Assembly: GCA_910587865.1 (NCBI GenBank)
Contig: CAJUNX010000028.1
Span: 1-56,458, forward strand
Origin: an uncultured Roseburia sp.
GTDB taxonomy: Bacteria; Bacillota; Clostridia; Lachnospirales; Lachnospiraceae
Length of the DNA: 56,458 nucleotides
Direction of reading: 5' to 3'
A program made the translations under genes and the position numbers. Position 1 is the stretch's first letter; each line of letters starts with the position of its first letter. The notes under the pieces were generated by a model that was not told the DNA's origin, made no database searches, and saw only the letters and a list, made by a program, of their open reading frames with translations. Shown one piece after another: positions 32,317-40,711 of the stretch.

Positions 32317-33819
32317 TCAGTGAAACCGGATCGGCTCGACGGCTTCATTCAGCGGCAGCATCCGGTACTCCGGCAGGGAATCAAGAAGGGTATCCAGGCA
32401 GAGCGCGGTGTCGGATTTGACGTCGTGGGCGAGCATGATGACCTTCTGCCGGCCGAGCGTGGTCGATACGCCGTTTGCGACCAGCTGTGCCGGATCGGAG
32501 CTTTCGACGGCATCTTCCAGGCTGGCGTTCCAGTCATAATAAATGTATCCCCGCGCGGTCATTTCCCGAATGATTTCGTCGCGCACTCCGGCGTTAAAAT
32601 CGTTGACACTCCCGCCGGGAAAGAGGAACAGCTTCACGTCGATGCCGGTCAGATCAAGCAGCGTCTGATGGGCGGCCTCAAAATCCGCAAGGTAGCTGTC
32701 CGCACTGGCATAGAGTCTGGCATAATCATGGTTGTCGCAGTGGATGCCGATCGTGTGTCCGTCCGCGACGATCCGCTGTACGATGTCAGGATACCTGCGC
32801 ACATTTTCACCGACCAGGAAGAAGGTGGCTTTGATATTCCTGGCCTGAAGGACATCCAGGATCCGGACGGTATTCTCCGGGGAGGGTCCGTCGTCGAAGG
32901 TCAAGTACATGGTTTTCGGGTGAAAATAAAGATCAATCCCCTGTGTGATTCCGTCCGCGATCCGCTCCTGATATTCCACGGATGTCAGGGCGGTCCGTTC
33001 CGCGTCGTTTGTAAGGAAACCGCATTCCGTCAGACAGGCGGGCATCATGGTCTGGCCGGTTACATGAAATCCGGCATCGCCGCGAAGCTCGCGTTTTACG
33101 GCGCCGGTCTGAAGGAGCGTCTGCTGTTCGAGCAGCCGGGCAAGCCGTCCGCTGTCGCGGATGCCGTCTTCGTCGTACCACACTTCAAGTCCGCTGATCG
33201 TCGGATCCTCCGAGGAATTCTGATGAATACTGACAAAAAGATCCGCACCGCTCTGGTTTGCGAACATCACCCGATCCTCTTTGGAGAGGTATGTATCTGT
33301 ATCCCGCGTCATGAGGACCTGAAATCCGAGGGCTTCCAGCCGGATTTTCACCAGGTTTGCGATGGAGAGATTGATGTCTTTCTCTAAAATGCCGCCGGCG
33401 GTACATCCCTCGTCCTCACCGCCGTGTCCGGGGTCGAGGATGACGACCGGCACGCCGGGGTCTGTCGGCACAGGTTCCTCTGCGGGCAGCAGCGTTTCCG
33501 AAGCCTCCCGGTACATGGAAGCAATGTCGACAGCTGTCGAGGACAGCCCCGTTTCCTGGTTCGGTGCGGCGGATACCATCACGGGCAGCGGCCGTACCGC
33601 AAACAGAATCGCGGCGCTGATCAGGAGTGTGGTGACCGCCATGGCAAGTGCGCGCAGGACCGTTCGGCGAAGAGTTCTTTCAGGCCCAAAGGACAGCACG
33701 CAGGCCGGGCGGTTTTTCCGCTTCTTTTTTCCGCTGATGCTGCCGTACGCCGCATTTCTGCCGCGGCCGGCCATCGTCCGGTAATAAATTGTCTGAACAT
33801 ATTCTTCTCTTCTGTACAT
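32317..33819 (-). CDS. Fused N-acetylmuramoyl-L-alanine amidase and polysaccharide deacetylase
   Basis: Seen: a cytosolic basic N-terminus, one membrane helix (AVTTLLISAAILFAVRPLPV), then an Amidase_3 domain (VVILDPGHGGEDEG, ILEKDINLSIANLV, DLFVSIHQNSSE with zinc His, CGFLTNDAE with catalytic Glu). A CE4 NodB deacetylase domain follows (MYLTFDDGPSPENT, TIGIHCDNHDYARL, FLFPGGSVND, VIMLAHDV). 501 residues from ATG 33819, behind GGAAGGGG. Known: the two domains cut peptidoglycan stem peptides and deacetylate glycan GlcNAc or MurNAc, usually as separate proteins. It lies downstream of a two-component operon, with an own promoter region carrying four 11-bp repeats. Inferred: a regulated cell-wall remodelling enzyme anchored outside the membrane. 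Confidence 0.85.
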   Translation of the reverse strand: MYRREEYVQTIYYRTMAGRGRNAAYGSISGKKKRKNRPACVLSFGPERTLRRTVLRALAMAVTTLLISAAILFAVRPLPVMVSAAPNQETGLSSTAVDIASMYREASETLLPAEEPVPTDPGVPVVILDPGHGGEDEGCTAGGILEKDINLSIANLVKIRLEALGFQVLMTRDTDTYLSKEDRVMFANQSGADLFVSIHQNSSEDPTISGLEVWYDEDGIRDSGRLARLLEQQTLLQTGAVKRELRGDAGFHVTGQTMMPACLTECGFLTNDAERTALTSVEYQERIADGITQGIDLYFHPKTMYLTFDDGPSPENTVRILDVLQARNIKATFFLVGENVRRYPDIVQRIVADGHTIGIHCDNHDYARLYASADSYLADFEAAHQTLLDLTGIDVKLFLFPGGSVNDFNAGVRDEIIREMTARGYIYYDWNASLEDAVESSDPAQLVANGVSTTLGRQKVIMLAHDVKSDTALCLDTLLDSLPEYRMLPLNEAVEPIRFH

Positions 33820-33917
33820 TATCGGATGCCCCTTCCTGAACCTGAATTCCCACTGACGCTTTTGGCATGGCACAGTCGGAAAACTCCTGTGTCGTCTGCT
33901 GTATACAGATTACACAG

Positions 33918-33961
33918 GAGCTGCATCATAGTATCATCAAAGTTGCATCAAAGTTGCATCA
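33918..33961 (-). promoter_or_regulatory. Four 11-bp direct repeats, candidate OmpR-type regulator boxes
   Basis: On the minus strand four contiguous 11-mers read TGATGCAACTT twice, then TGATGATACTA and TGATGCAGCTC. The first overlaps the stop codon of the upstream gene. A possible -10 (TATACA, plus-strand 33900-33905) lies 12 bases after the last unit. Tandem 11-bp spacing is characteristic of PhoB/OmpR-family regulators, and such a regulator is encoded 2.5 kb upstream. Confidence 0.6.
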
Positions 33962-34804
33962 TTTTGAGATTTTCAGAAATAATTCCTGAATCCCCTCGTA
34001 AAAGCCAACCGTAACAATGGTAGATTCCTCTCCCATTCCGGAACATACATATTTTTTAAAATAAGGCGTTGTCTCAAGCAGTGGATTGTCGGATTGTAAA
34101 ACCTCCGGCGCGGTAAGGCCCATATACGACCGCCACTGTTCTATGATGAAATCCGGATTGATCTCGTCCCAGGTGAGTTCTGTCCGCACATAAAATTCAT
34201 AGATCGTTCCGGTGTCCGCGTCGATGTATGCATCGATCAGCCTGTTTTCCCGGTTGGTATTTTTCTGACTGGTTGACAGCGATACCTTCCAGACAGAGAC
34301 ATTGTTTGCGGGTTCGGGAATATCGATGGCCGAATACAGTGTGGCGTCGTAAGAGGCTTCGTCTACCTCGCGGATCCCTTCCGGCAGGACGCCGAGCGCC
34401 TGCAGGGAGGCGATGCCGTCGTTGCATGTCTGATAGATTTCTTCTTTTGTGATTTCTTTTCCGGACGGGCCTCTGCGGTTGACGACAAACGCATAATTTC
34501 CCTCAGGAGCCGGATAGGTCACCGTATCCGCATCCGGGCGTGTCAGTGCATTCAGCTCGCTTTCCGGGAGAACCTGGCTGCTTAAGCAGCAGGAGAGGAT
34601 ATAGACCTTTTCGTTGGCGTTCAGCGTATAGCGGTAACCCTCCCCGGCCGCGTCCACAGCTTCGGCGTGGATCTCGCCGAGGATGTGTTTGTCCTTGTAT
34701 CGCGCCAGGGCTTCGAGGCCGAAAACAGATAAAAGAACGATCAGGCAGGCGGAGAGGGGAAACGCAAGTCTGCGCCAGTCTTTTTGTGTGAGATCAGGTT
34801 TCAT
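33959..34804 (-). CDS. Membrane-anchored extracellular protein of unknown function
   Basis: Seen: a basic N-terminus, one membrane helix (RLAFPLSACLIVLLSVFGLEAL), then about 240 extracellular residues with a beta-rich C-terminal half (NVSVWKVSLS, LIDAYIDADTGTIYEFYVRT), resembling PepSY-like or YycI-like accessory domains, though I cannot assign a family. ATG 34804 lies in the end of the kinase gene and has GGAGG upstream; the stop of the kinase is 11 bases inside. Known: small membrane proteins co-transcribed with histidine kinases often modulate signalling. Inferred: an accessory sensor or negative regulator of the kinase. Confidence 0.6.
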   Translation of the reverse strand: MKPDLTQKDWRRLAFPLSACLIVLLSVFGLEALARYKDKHILGEIHAEAVDAAGEGYRYTLNANEKVYILSCCLSSQVLPESELNALTRPDADTVTYPAPEGNYAFVVNRRGPSGKEITKEEIYQTCNDGIASLQALGVLPEGIREVDEASYDATLYSAIDIPEPANNVSVWKVSLSTSQKNTNRENRLIDAYIDADTGTIYEFYVRTELTWDEINPDFIIEQWRSYMGLTAPEVLQSDNPLLETTPYFKKYVCSGMGEESTIVTVGFYEGIQELFLKISK

Positions 34805-36362
34805 CTGCGGATTCGCCTCCTTTCTGCGGGGCCAGGGAATGAATGCCGGCGTTTTTTTCATCCCGGGTCAGGGAATGGCTGCCGGTGTTTTTTTCATCCC
34901 GGGTCAGGGAATGGCTGCCGGTGTTTTTTTCACCTTCGTGCAGGTCGTGACTGCCTGCGCTTTTTTTGTCTGCGGGCAGAGTAAAAGAAATGCAGGCGCC
35001 CTCTCCCGGCGTACTTTCGATGTGCAGCTCACTGTGGTGGAGACGCAGGATCTCGACGCAGAGCGCGAGACCTAATCCGGCTCCGTTTTTGCTGCGGGCG
35101 CGGGATTTATCTACCATGTAAAATGGCTGCGTAATCTTGTGAAGCTCTTCTTCCGGAATCCCGATGCCAGCGTCCCGGACGGCAAAACGGTATCCCTGCT
35201 CCGTGACTTCTCCCGTGACCGAAATCAGGCTTCCCGGCTCGGAAGCCTTGCAGGCGTTGTCGATCAGATTGACCAGAACGGTCTTGATCAGATTGCCCTC
35301 GGCACAGACGCATCCCTCCTCGCACTGAAACGTAAATTCCCATGTTCTGTCTGCGTGGAACATGTCTGTCAGATATTCCGCAATGGAGGAGGCGGAGATG
35401 TTCTGAAGCGTGATCTCCTGTTTTTTTGTGACGATGATATCCAAAAGACGGAAGGACATGGCCTCTAACCGTTTTCCCTCTGTGTAAATATAATTTGCAG
35501 ACAGGAGACTTTTTTCCTCGTCAAGCTTGTGAGAGCGGAGCATATCTGCATATCCGATGATCGCGGTCAGCGGTGTTTTCAGCTCATGGGCGAATGCGGC
35601 CACAAAGTCCTCCTTTGCGCTGATCTCCGCCTCGAGTTTTTCGATCGTCTCCTCAAGCACGGCGACCATGTGGTTAAAATCAGCCGTGAGCTGTCCGAGC
35701 TCGTCGCGGCTTACCTGTTTCGCTCTGTACCGGTAATCCCCCTCGGCCATCCGCCGCGTCGCACCCGTCAGAATACGGATCGGCCGGGTCAGAAGCGAGG
35801 CGATCAGATGCATGAGTAAGGTCCCTGTGAGCAGCATGACAACCGTTACCTTCCGGTACAGAGAAAAGCCGGTTTCCCGCTCCTTAAAGACTTCGGAGAC
35901 ATCCTTCATCAGCTCAAGATAAAGAATGCGGTCCGGCGTCGTAACGGCGAGGCTTGTATGGATGTAATAGCCGTTTTCGGTCCGTAAAATCCGATAGGAT
36001 TTTGTCTGAGTATCGGCTGCCGCGAGCAGCGCTTCATCGGCGTCAAAACCGGGACTGGCATAGAGCACATTCTTTTCTTCGCCGGAAATGCGGATCAGCC
36101 GGCTTGCATTCTGACCGCTGCGCTCCAGGTTTGCGGCGATCTCCTCCACGGTGCCGTCGGGCAGCACGCTGTATTTCGCAGGGATATTGAGAGCTGCAGT
36201 CTCGAAGGCGAAGCCTAAGATGCTGCTCTCGTCCATGGCCTGTCCGACCTCGCGGTGCAGGGACGATTCGAATACATGATTGACAAAATAAAACCCGCTG
36301 AAACCAAGCGCAAGCGCGAGGATGACAATGGTGCATAGTAAGAGTTTGACAGAGAATTTCAT
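34794..36362 (-). CDS. Sensor histidine kinase with repetitive C-terminal tail
   Basis: Seen: membrane helix 1 (about 7-29), extracellular sensor to about 170, helix 2 (about 171-191), HAMP with RRMAEGDYRYRAKQ, HisKA with phospho-His 259 in FAAHEL-like text (AFAHELKTPLTAIIGY), and HATPase_c motifs NLIDNACKAS, DAGIGIP and GAGLGLAL. After the catalytic domain (about residue 465) a tail of near-identical 12-residue repeats (EKNTGSHSLTRD) runs almost to the stop. Known: HK phosphorylates the OmpR-type regulator encoded just upstream. The tail is not part of any kinase domain. GGAGGG precedes the ATG. Inferred: senses the cell envelope. Confidence 0.9.
   Translation of the reverse strand: MKFSVKLLLCTIVILALALGFSGFYFVNHVFESSLHREVGQAMDESSILGFAFETAALNIPAKYSVLPDGTVEEIAANLERSGQNASRLIRISGEEKNVLYASPGFDADEALLAAADTQTKSYRILRTENGYYIHTSLAVTTPDRILYLELMKDVSEVFKERETGFSLYRKVTVVMLLTGTLLMHLIASLLTRPIRILTGATRRMAEGDYRYRAKQVSRDELGQLTADFNHMVAVLEETIEKLEAEISAKEDFVAAFAHELKTPLTAIIGYADMLRSHKLDEEKSLLSANYIYTEGKRLEAMSFRLLDIIVTKKQEITLQNISASSIAEYLTDMFHADRTWEFTFQCEEGCVCAEGNLIKTVLVNLIDNACKASEPGSLISVTGEVTEQGYRFAVRDAGIGIPEEELHKITQPFYMVDKSRARSKNGAGLGLALCVEILRLHHSELHIESTPGEGACISFTLPADKKSAGSHDLHEGEKNTGSHSLTRDEKNTGSHSLTRDEKNAGIHSLAPQKGGESADET
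34829..34972 (-). repeat. 36-bp tandem repeats in the kinase gene
   Basis: Three near-identical 36-bp units (GGTCAGGGAATGGCTGCCGG and 16 further bases) plus a degenerate fourth code for a 12-residue repeat. Unit length is a multiple of three, so copy number can change without frameshift. Each unit has a run of seven T. Confidence 0.85.
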
Positions 36363-36479
36363 GTGACCCTCCGTGTGATATCCATTCGTTTCGGGAAACA
36401 GGTCCGCTCAGGTGCGGGAAGCACAGCTGCATTCGTATGATTCCCGAAGAATTATGGCTTCGTGCGTACGCCGTGCTTC

Positions 36480-37139
36480 TCAGACCGGCAGCTCCAGACG
36501 ATAGCCTACCTTATAGACAGCCACGAGCTCATGCTCCCATCCTAATTTCCTGCGCAGACGCTGGACATGCAGGTCGAGTGTGCGGCTGTCGCCGTAATAC
36601 TCTTCTTCCCAGACCTTCTCATAAAGAGTCTCCCGGAAGAGGGCGACATTTTTATTTTTGATAAAGAGAACGAGAAGTCCGAATTCCTTGTTTGTCAGAT
36701 CAACCGGCTTCCCGTCCTTTGTCACACGGCGCGCGTCCAAATCCACAACCACGCTGCCGGCGGTCAGCTGCTGTTCCGTCTTGTGGTAGCGGCGGAGCAC
36801 GGCCTCCACCCGGGCCACGAGCTCGACTACGTCAAACGGCTTGACGAGATAGTCGTCCGCGCCGAGCTTTAACCCTCTGACCCGGTCTTTAACCGCGTGT
36901 TTTGCCGTGACAAAGATCACGGGCACGCCGAGCGGACGTATGTATTCCATAATATCGTAACCGTCCGCGCCCGGCAGCATGACATCGAGCAGGATCAGGT
37001 CATAATTTTCGTGTTCTATTTTATCGATTGCGGTCAGTCCGTCCTGCACGGTCGTGCAGTGATAGCCCGCAGAGGAGAGGTTTAAGTCGATCAGATCGCA
37101 GATCGCCTTTTCATCGTCAACCACCAGTATTTTAATCAT
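36480..37139 (-). CDS. OmpR/PhoB-family response regulator
   Basis: Seen: receiver domain with acidic pocket VVDDEK, phospho-acceptor Asp 52 in LILLDVMLPG, T/S in IFVTAK and Lys 100 in DDYLVKPFD. The C-terminal winged helix follows (VDLTNKEFGLLVLFIKNKN, DSRTLDLHVQRLRRKLG, VYKVGYRLE). 219 residues from ATG 37139, which overlaps the stop of the upstream secreted-protein gene by 4 bases (ATGA). Known: binds tandem 11-bp direct repeats. The 33918-33961 repeat array is a likely target. It precedes its kinase by 117 bases. Confidence 0.9.
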   Translation of the reverse strand: MIKILVVDDEKAICDLIDLNLSSAGYHCTTVQDGLTAIDKIEHENYDLILLDVMLPGADGYDIMEYIRPLGVPVIFVTAKHAVKDRVRGLKLGADDYLVKPFDVVELVARVEAVLRRYHKTEQQLTAGSVVVDLDARRVTKDGKPVDLTNKEFGLLVLFIKNKNVALFRETLYEKVWEEEYYGDSRTLDLHVQRLRRKLGWEHELVAVYKVGYRLELPV

Positions 37140-38542
37140 TGTTCCGAATGCCACCCCCAGTAAGCGCGCAGCCGTTCGACCAGCTGCTCCATCGTGTCCC
37201 CGTCCGCGCACGGACAGCTTTCTTTGATTGCCGTGTCAGCGGAAAAACCGCCGGTTCGCTGATAATACACGGAATAATCGCTTTTTACCGTAAACTGCCC
37301 GTCCGCCTCTTCGTAGCTGTAACGTGCCAGCACCACAATATCCTTCAGACCGTCCCCGTCGATGTCGCGGCACTGGATCCCTTTGAGCGCATAGAGATTG
37401 TCGGCCTCACCCATGGGCTGTAAGCAGGAGACGATACAGCCCTGTTCGTCCGCGAGATAGATCAGAAAAATGTCGTAATTTCCGACCCGGCAGACACCGG
37501 GCACGACCTGAAGACGTCCCGGTTTTTCAAACGTTCTCGTATAGCACTGCTCCTCGATGATACGCATCCCGTGTGAGGTCAGTTCATCGAGTGTCGACGC
37601 GGTATACATAAATTCTGCGGAGGAGCCGTCCCGGACAAAGGCGGTGATTTCGTCCGCGCTTTTATTCATTCCGAACCGGTTGATCTTGTCCGAGATCCGG
37701 TAGTCCCGGTAAAAGCCGGCCGTCTGTCCCTTCTGAAACAGGACATCCCCGATCTTGTAGCTCTTTCTGGCATAGGCTCCGTCGTCGTTGACGCAGGAGG
37801 TAAGAATGATGATATCGGTCAGCAGATCGCCGTTGAGATCCTGAAACGAGATCGCGGAAATGCTTTTGTTCGGCTGTTTTAACTGCCCCGTATTTCTGTA
37901 GTTCATCTCCAGCTGGTCCGTTTTGCAGAATACCGTGCCGTCCGGATCGGCGAAGAAAAGAATCAGGCGATCGTAATTCCGGTCGAAGGCAGGGATGAGG
38001 TAAACCGTATCTGCGTCGTCATCCGCTGCCGTGTCCGCATGATCCGGCCCGGCTGTGTCGGCAGCGTCCGGGTTTCCCGTACTGCCAGCGCGATCCGTTT
38101 CATCTGCAGCGTCCGGGTTTCCCGTACTGCCAGCGCGATCCGTTTCATCTGCAGCATCCAGGGTGCCTGTACTGTCAGCGCGATCCGTTTCATCTGCAGC
38201 GTCCGGGTTTCCCGTACTGTCAGCGCGGTCCGTTTCATCTGCAGCGTCCGGGCCGCCGGAAACTTCATCTGTCAATCCTGCACCGTCCGCCGGTACGGTC
38301 AGCGAAAACGGAAAGATCTGATCCTCCACGATGTCAAATCCACACGCCGGAATGTCCGACGCCTGCGAGACGGCGGCGAGGCGCGCGCTGTATTCCTGAT
38401 ATGCTTCGTACACAGAATCGTCCTCTGACGATTTCCCGTCATCGGCCGGCTGTGCGGCGGGAACCGGTGTGCCTGGAAAGACCAGAAACACCGGCAGAGA
38501 CAGAAGGAGACATATTGTTGTAAAAATCATTCGCTTTTGCAT
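37136..38542 (-). CDS. Secreted protein with 15-residue tandem repeats and FG-GAP-like segments
   Basis: Seen: a signal peptide (MIFTTICLLLSLPVFLVFPG...PVPAA), an N-terminal domain, four tandem copies of a 15-residue acidic unit (GNPDAADETDRADST) at about residues 96-160, then a domain with repeated calcium-binding-like D-x-N/D-x-D loops (FQDLNGDLLTDIIIL, QCRDIDGDGLKDIVVL) typical of VCBS/FG-GAP blades. 468 residues. First gene of the two-component operon, overlapping the regulator gene by 4 bases. Inferred: an extracellular or surface-retained sensor partner or target of the system. Its specific function is not recognised. Confidence 0.65.
   Translation of the reverse strand: MQKRMIFTTICLLLSLPVFLVFPGTPVPAAQPADDGKSSEDDSVYEAYQEYSARLAAVSQASDIPACGFDIVEDQIFPFSLTVPADGAGLTDEVSGGPDAADETDRADSTGNPDAADETDRADSTGTLDAADETDRAGSTGNPDAADETDRAGSTGNPDAADTAGPDHADTAADDDADTVYLIPAFDRNYDRLILFFADPDGTVFCKTDQLEMNYRNTGQLKQPNKSISAISFQDLNGDLLTDIIILTSCVNDDGAYARKSYKIGDVLFQKGQTAGFYRDYRISDKINRFGMNKSADEITAFVRDGSSAEFMYTASTLDELTSHGMRIIEEQCYTRTFEKPGRLQVVPGVCRVGNYDIFLIYLADEQGCIVSCLQPMGEADNLYALKGIQCRDIDGDGLKDIVVLARYSYEEADGQFTVKSDYSVYYQRTGGFSADTAIKESCPCADGDTMEQLVERLRAYWGWHSEQ
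38061..38252 (-). repeat. 45-bp tandem repeats in the secreted-protein gene
   Basis: Four 45-bp units (38061-38105, 38106-38150, 38151-38195, 38196-38240) and a partial fifth. Units one and two are identical and unit three is the most diverged. Length is a multiple of three, so the reading frame tolerates copy-number change. Confidence 0.9.
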
Positions 38543-38632
38543 TCTGACCGCACTGCCTTTCCGGGAACCTGCCCTGTTGTTCTGTTTTAAAGATAAAATA
38601 ATTTGCGAAAAAAGTAAAGTAACATTTTTTCC

Positions 38633-38661
38633 TTGGCAAACAGATCAGGGTGCACTATGAT
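38633..38661 (+). promoter_or_regulatory. cysK promoter
   Basis: TTGGCA (38633-38638) and TATGAT (38656-38661), 17-bp spacer, in the 173-bp region shared with the divergent two-component operon. No T-box leader is present, since the distance to the start codon is only about 50 bases. Confidence 0.55.
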
Positions 38662-38715
38662 GATAGTAAACGGAAGGAAAGCCGACAACGAAAAAACAGG
38701 GAGGAGTAAAATCAG

Positions 38716-39654
38716 ATGAGCAGAATAAAAGAGAGCGCACTGGAATTAATCGGAGGGACGCCGCTGCTGCGGTTAAGCCGCTATGCAAAGGAAGCAGGGG
38801 TGACGGGGGCGGAAATCCTCGCGAAGCTGGAATATTTAAATCCTGCGGGATCGGTCAAGGACCGCGTGGCGCTGGCGATGATCGAGGATGCGGAGCGGAA
38901 AGGAATCCTAAAGCCCGGCGCGACGATCATTGAGCCGACCTCCGGCAACACGGGGATCGGGCTTGCGCTGGTGGCTGCGGTGAAGGGCTACCGGGCGATC
39001 TTGACGCTGCCGGACACGATGAGCGTGGAGCGCAGAACTCTGCTGGCCGCATACGGAGCCAGGCTCGTGCTGACTGACGGCGCGAAGGGCATGAAGGGCG
39101 CGATCGAGAAGGCAGAGGAGCTGAAGGAATCCATTCCAGGGTCTGTGATCCCCGGCCAGTTTGAGAATCCGGCGAACCCGAAGGCGCACCGTGAGACAAC
39201 CGGGCCGGAGATCTGGGAGCAGACAGGCGGGAAGGTGGATATTCTTGTGGCGGGTGTCGGAACCGGCGGAACGATCACGGGAGCAGGGGAATATTTAAAG
39301 GAGAAAAATCCGGCGGTAAAAGTCGTTGCCGTGGAGCCGGCGGGCAGTCCGGTGCTTTCCGAAGGAAAGGCAGGTGCGCACGGGCTTCAGGGGATCGGGG
39401 CCGGTTTTGTCCCGAAGGCGCTTGATACAGAGGTTTACGATGAAGTGATCACGATTACGGAGGAGGAGGCGTACGCCGAGGGGAGAGCGCTGGCAGTCAC
39501 CGAAGGGATTCTGGCGGGCATTTCCTCCGGTGCGGCGTTAAAGGCGGCGGGCATGCTGGCGGAACGGCCGGAAAACAAGGAAAAGACAATCGTAGTCATA
39601 CTGCCCGATTCCGGAGACCGGTATCTCTCCACACCGCTGTTTGCCGGGGAGTAA
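38716..39654 (+). CDS. cysK: Cysteine synthase A (O-acetylserine sulfhydrylase)
   Basis: Seen: PLP lysine in NPAGSVKDRVALAMIE, substrate loop PTSGNTGIGLALVAAVKGY, phosphate-binding loop AGVGTGGTITGAGEYLKEKN, and the C-terminal ILPDSGDRYLSTPLF. 312 residues, as expected. GGGAGGAG precedes the ATG. Known: condenses O-acetylserine with sulfide to L-cysteine, cytosolic. Monocistronic in appearance, with its own promoter. No cysE is adjacent. Confidence 0.95.
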   Translation: MSRIKESALELIGGTPLLRLSRYAKEAGVTGAEILAKLEYLNPAGSVKDRVALAMIEDAERKGILKPGATIIEPTSGNTGIGLALVAAVKGYRAILTLPDTMSVERRTLLAAYGARLVLTDGAKGMKGAIEKAEELKESIPGSVIPGQFENPANPKAHRETTGPEIWEQTGGKVDILVAGVGTGGTITGAGEYLKEKNPAVKVVAVEPAGSPVLSEGKAGAHGLQGIGAGFVPKALDTEVYDEVITITEEEAYAEGRALAVTEGILAGISSGAALKAAGMLAERPENKEKTIVVILPDSGDRYLSTPLFAGE

Positions 39655-39863
39655 CACGCTGGACGGGTGTTGCGAGACATCTGTACTGAGGAACCCGGGT
39701 CGGTCGGCAGAGTGATTTGGGAGAGTCTGAACTGCGGTATCCGTCACTTTTTACAAAAAAGAGGCTTATTTTTTAAAGCACGGGGAGAACGGTATGTGTT
39801 ATAGTTTAGGAAGGAAGACATAGCAGTGTTTTCCGTAAAAGTTTCGGAAAGGAGAAGAAAATA

Positions 39864-40661
39864 GTGGCAACAGCACGAATGGAGTTTCACTCAGAGACAC
39901 TGAGCAGAACGATCCCGTTTCAGATCATTCTGCCAAACGATCTGCCGGAGATGATGAGGGCGGAGAACCACCATTACAGCCGGCCGGCAAAGACGTTATT
40001 TTTACTGCACGGATATACGGGGGGCTGCAGCGACTGGCTGTGCGGAAGCCGGATCCAGGAGTATTCCGCGGCGTATAATCTGGCGGTTGTCTGTCCGTCG
40101 GGGGAGAACAGTTTCTACCTGGACGGACCGGAGACCGGGCGCGGGTACGGGACGCATGTCGGGAAAGAGCTTGTCACGTATGTGCGGGATACCTTCGGAC
40201 TTTCCGCGCGCAGGGAGGACACGCTGATCGGCGGCCTTTCGATGGGAGGCTTCGGGGCCATTCATACGGCGCTTGCGTACCCCCAGACGTTTTCGAAGGC
40301 GTTTGCACTTTCCTCGGCGCTGATCATGCATGAGGTGGCGGACATGAAACCGGGTCAGGGGAATGCGGTGGCGAATTATGAGTATTACCGGATGGTGTTC
40401 GGTGCGCCGGAGGAGCTTCTTAAGAATGCGAACAATCCCGAGGAGCAGATCAGGCGGCTTTTGAAGGAGGGAGAGGCGATTCCGGGGCTTTATATGGCCT
40501 GCGGGACAGAAGATTTTCTGCTGAAGGAGAACCGCAGCTTCCACCGGTTTCTCGAGGAAAATAACATAAAGCATGAATATACGGAGAGCCCGGGCGAGCA
40601 CAACTGGACTTTTTGGAATGAATACACGGAGCCGGCGATCCGGTGGATGCTGGAGATGTAA
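39864..40661 (+). CDS. Esterase D/FrmB-type alpha/beta hydrolase
   Basis: Seen: LLHGYTGGCSDWL (oxyanion hole), nucleophile elbow GGLSMGGFGAIH, a charge-relay Asp in YMACGTEDFLL and the catalytic His in SPGEHNWTFWNEY. 265 residues, cytosolic, matching the esterase family that includes tributyrin esterases, S-formylglutathione hydrolase relatives and feruloyl esterases. Start is GTG 39864 behind AAAGGAG. Known: hydrolyses short-chain acyl esters. In this plant-glycan context, removal of acetyl or feruloyl groups from imported sugars is possible but unproven. Confidence 0.85.
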   Translation: MATARMEFHSETLSRTIPFQIILPNDLPEMMRAENHHYSRPAKTLFLLHGYTGGCSDWLCGSRIQEYSAAYNLAVVCPSGENSFYLDGPETGRGYGTHVGKELVTYVRDTFGLSARREDTLIGGLSMGGFGAIHTALAYPQTFSKAFALSSALIMHEVADMKPGQGNAVANYEYYRMVFGAPEELLKNANNPEEQIRRLLKEGEAIPGLYMACGTEDFLLKENRSFHRFLEENNIKHEYTESPGEHNWTFWNEYTEPAIRWMLEM

Positions 40662-40711
40662 CCGGCCGGTCAGCATGGTGCTCCAAAATGAGAGCGGAAA
40701 AGAGGTAAGCG

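Noticed and set aside
32302..33387. 361-codon plus-strand frame opposite the amidase-deacetylase
   Set aside because: The minus-strand protein carries complete catalytic motifs; the plus frame has none.
34829..34972. Tandem 36-bp repeats considered as CRISPR or integron-like
   Set aside because: Units are contiguous with no spacers and continue the kinase reading frame.
38543..38715. T-box or SAM riboswitch before cysK
   Set aside because: The promoter lies only about 55 bases before the start codon, leaving no room for such a leader.
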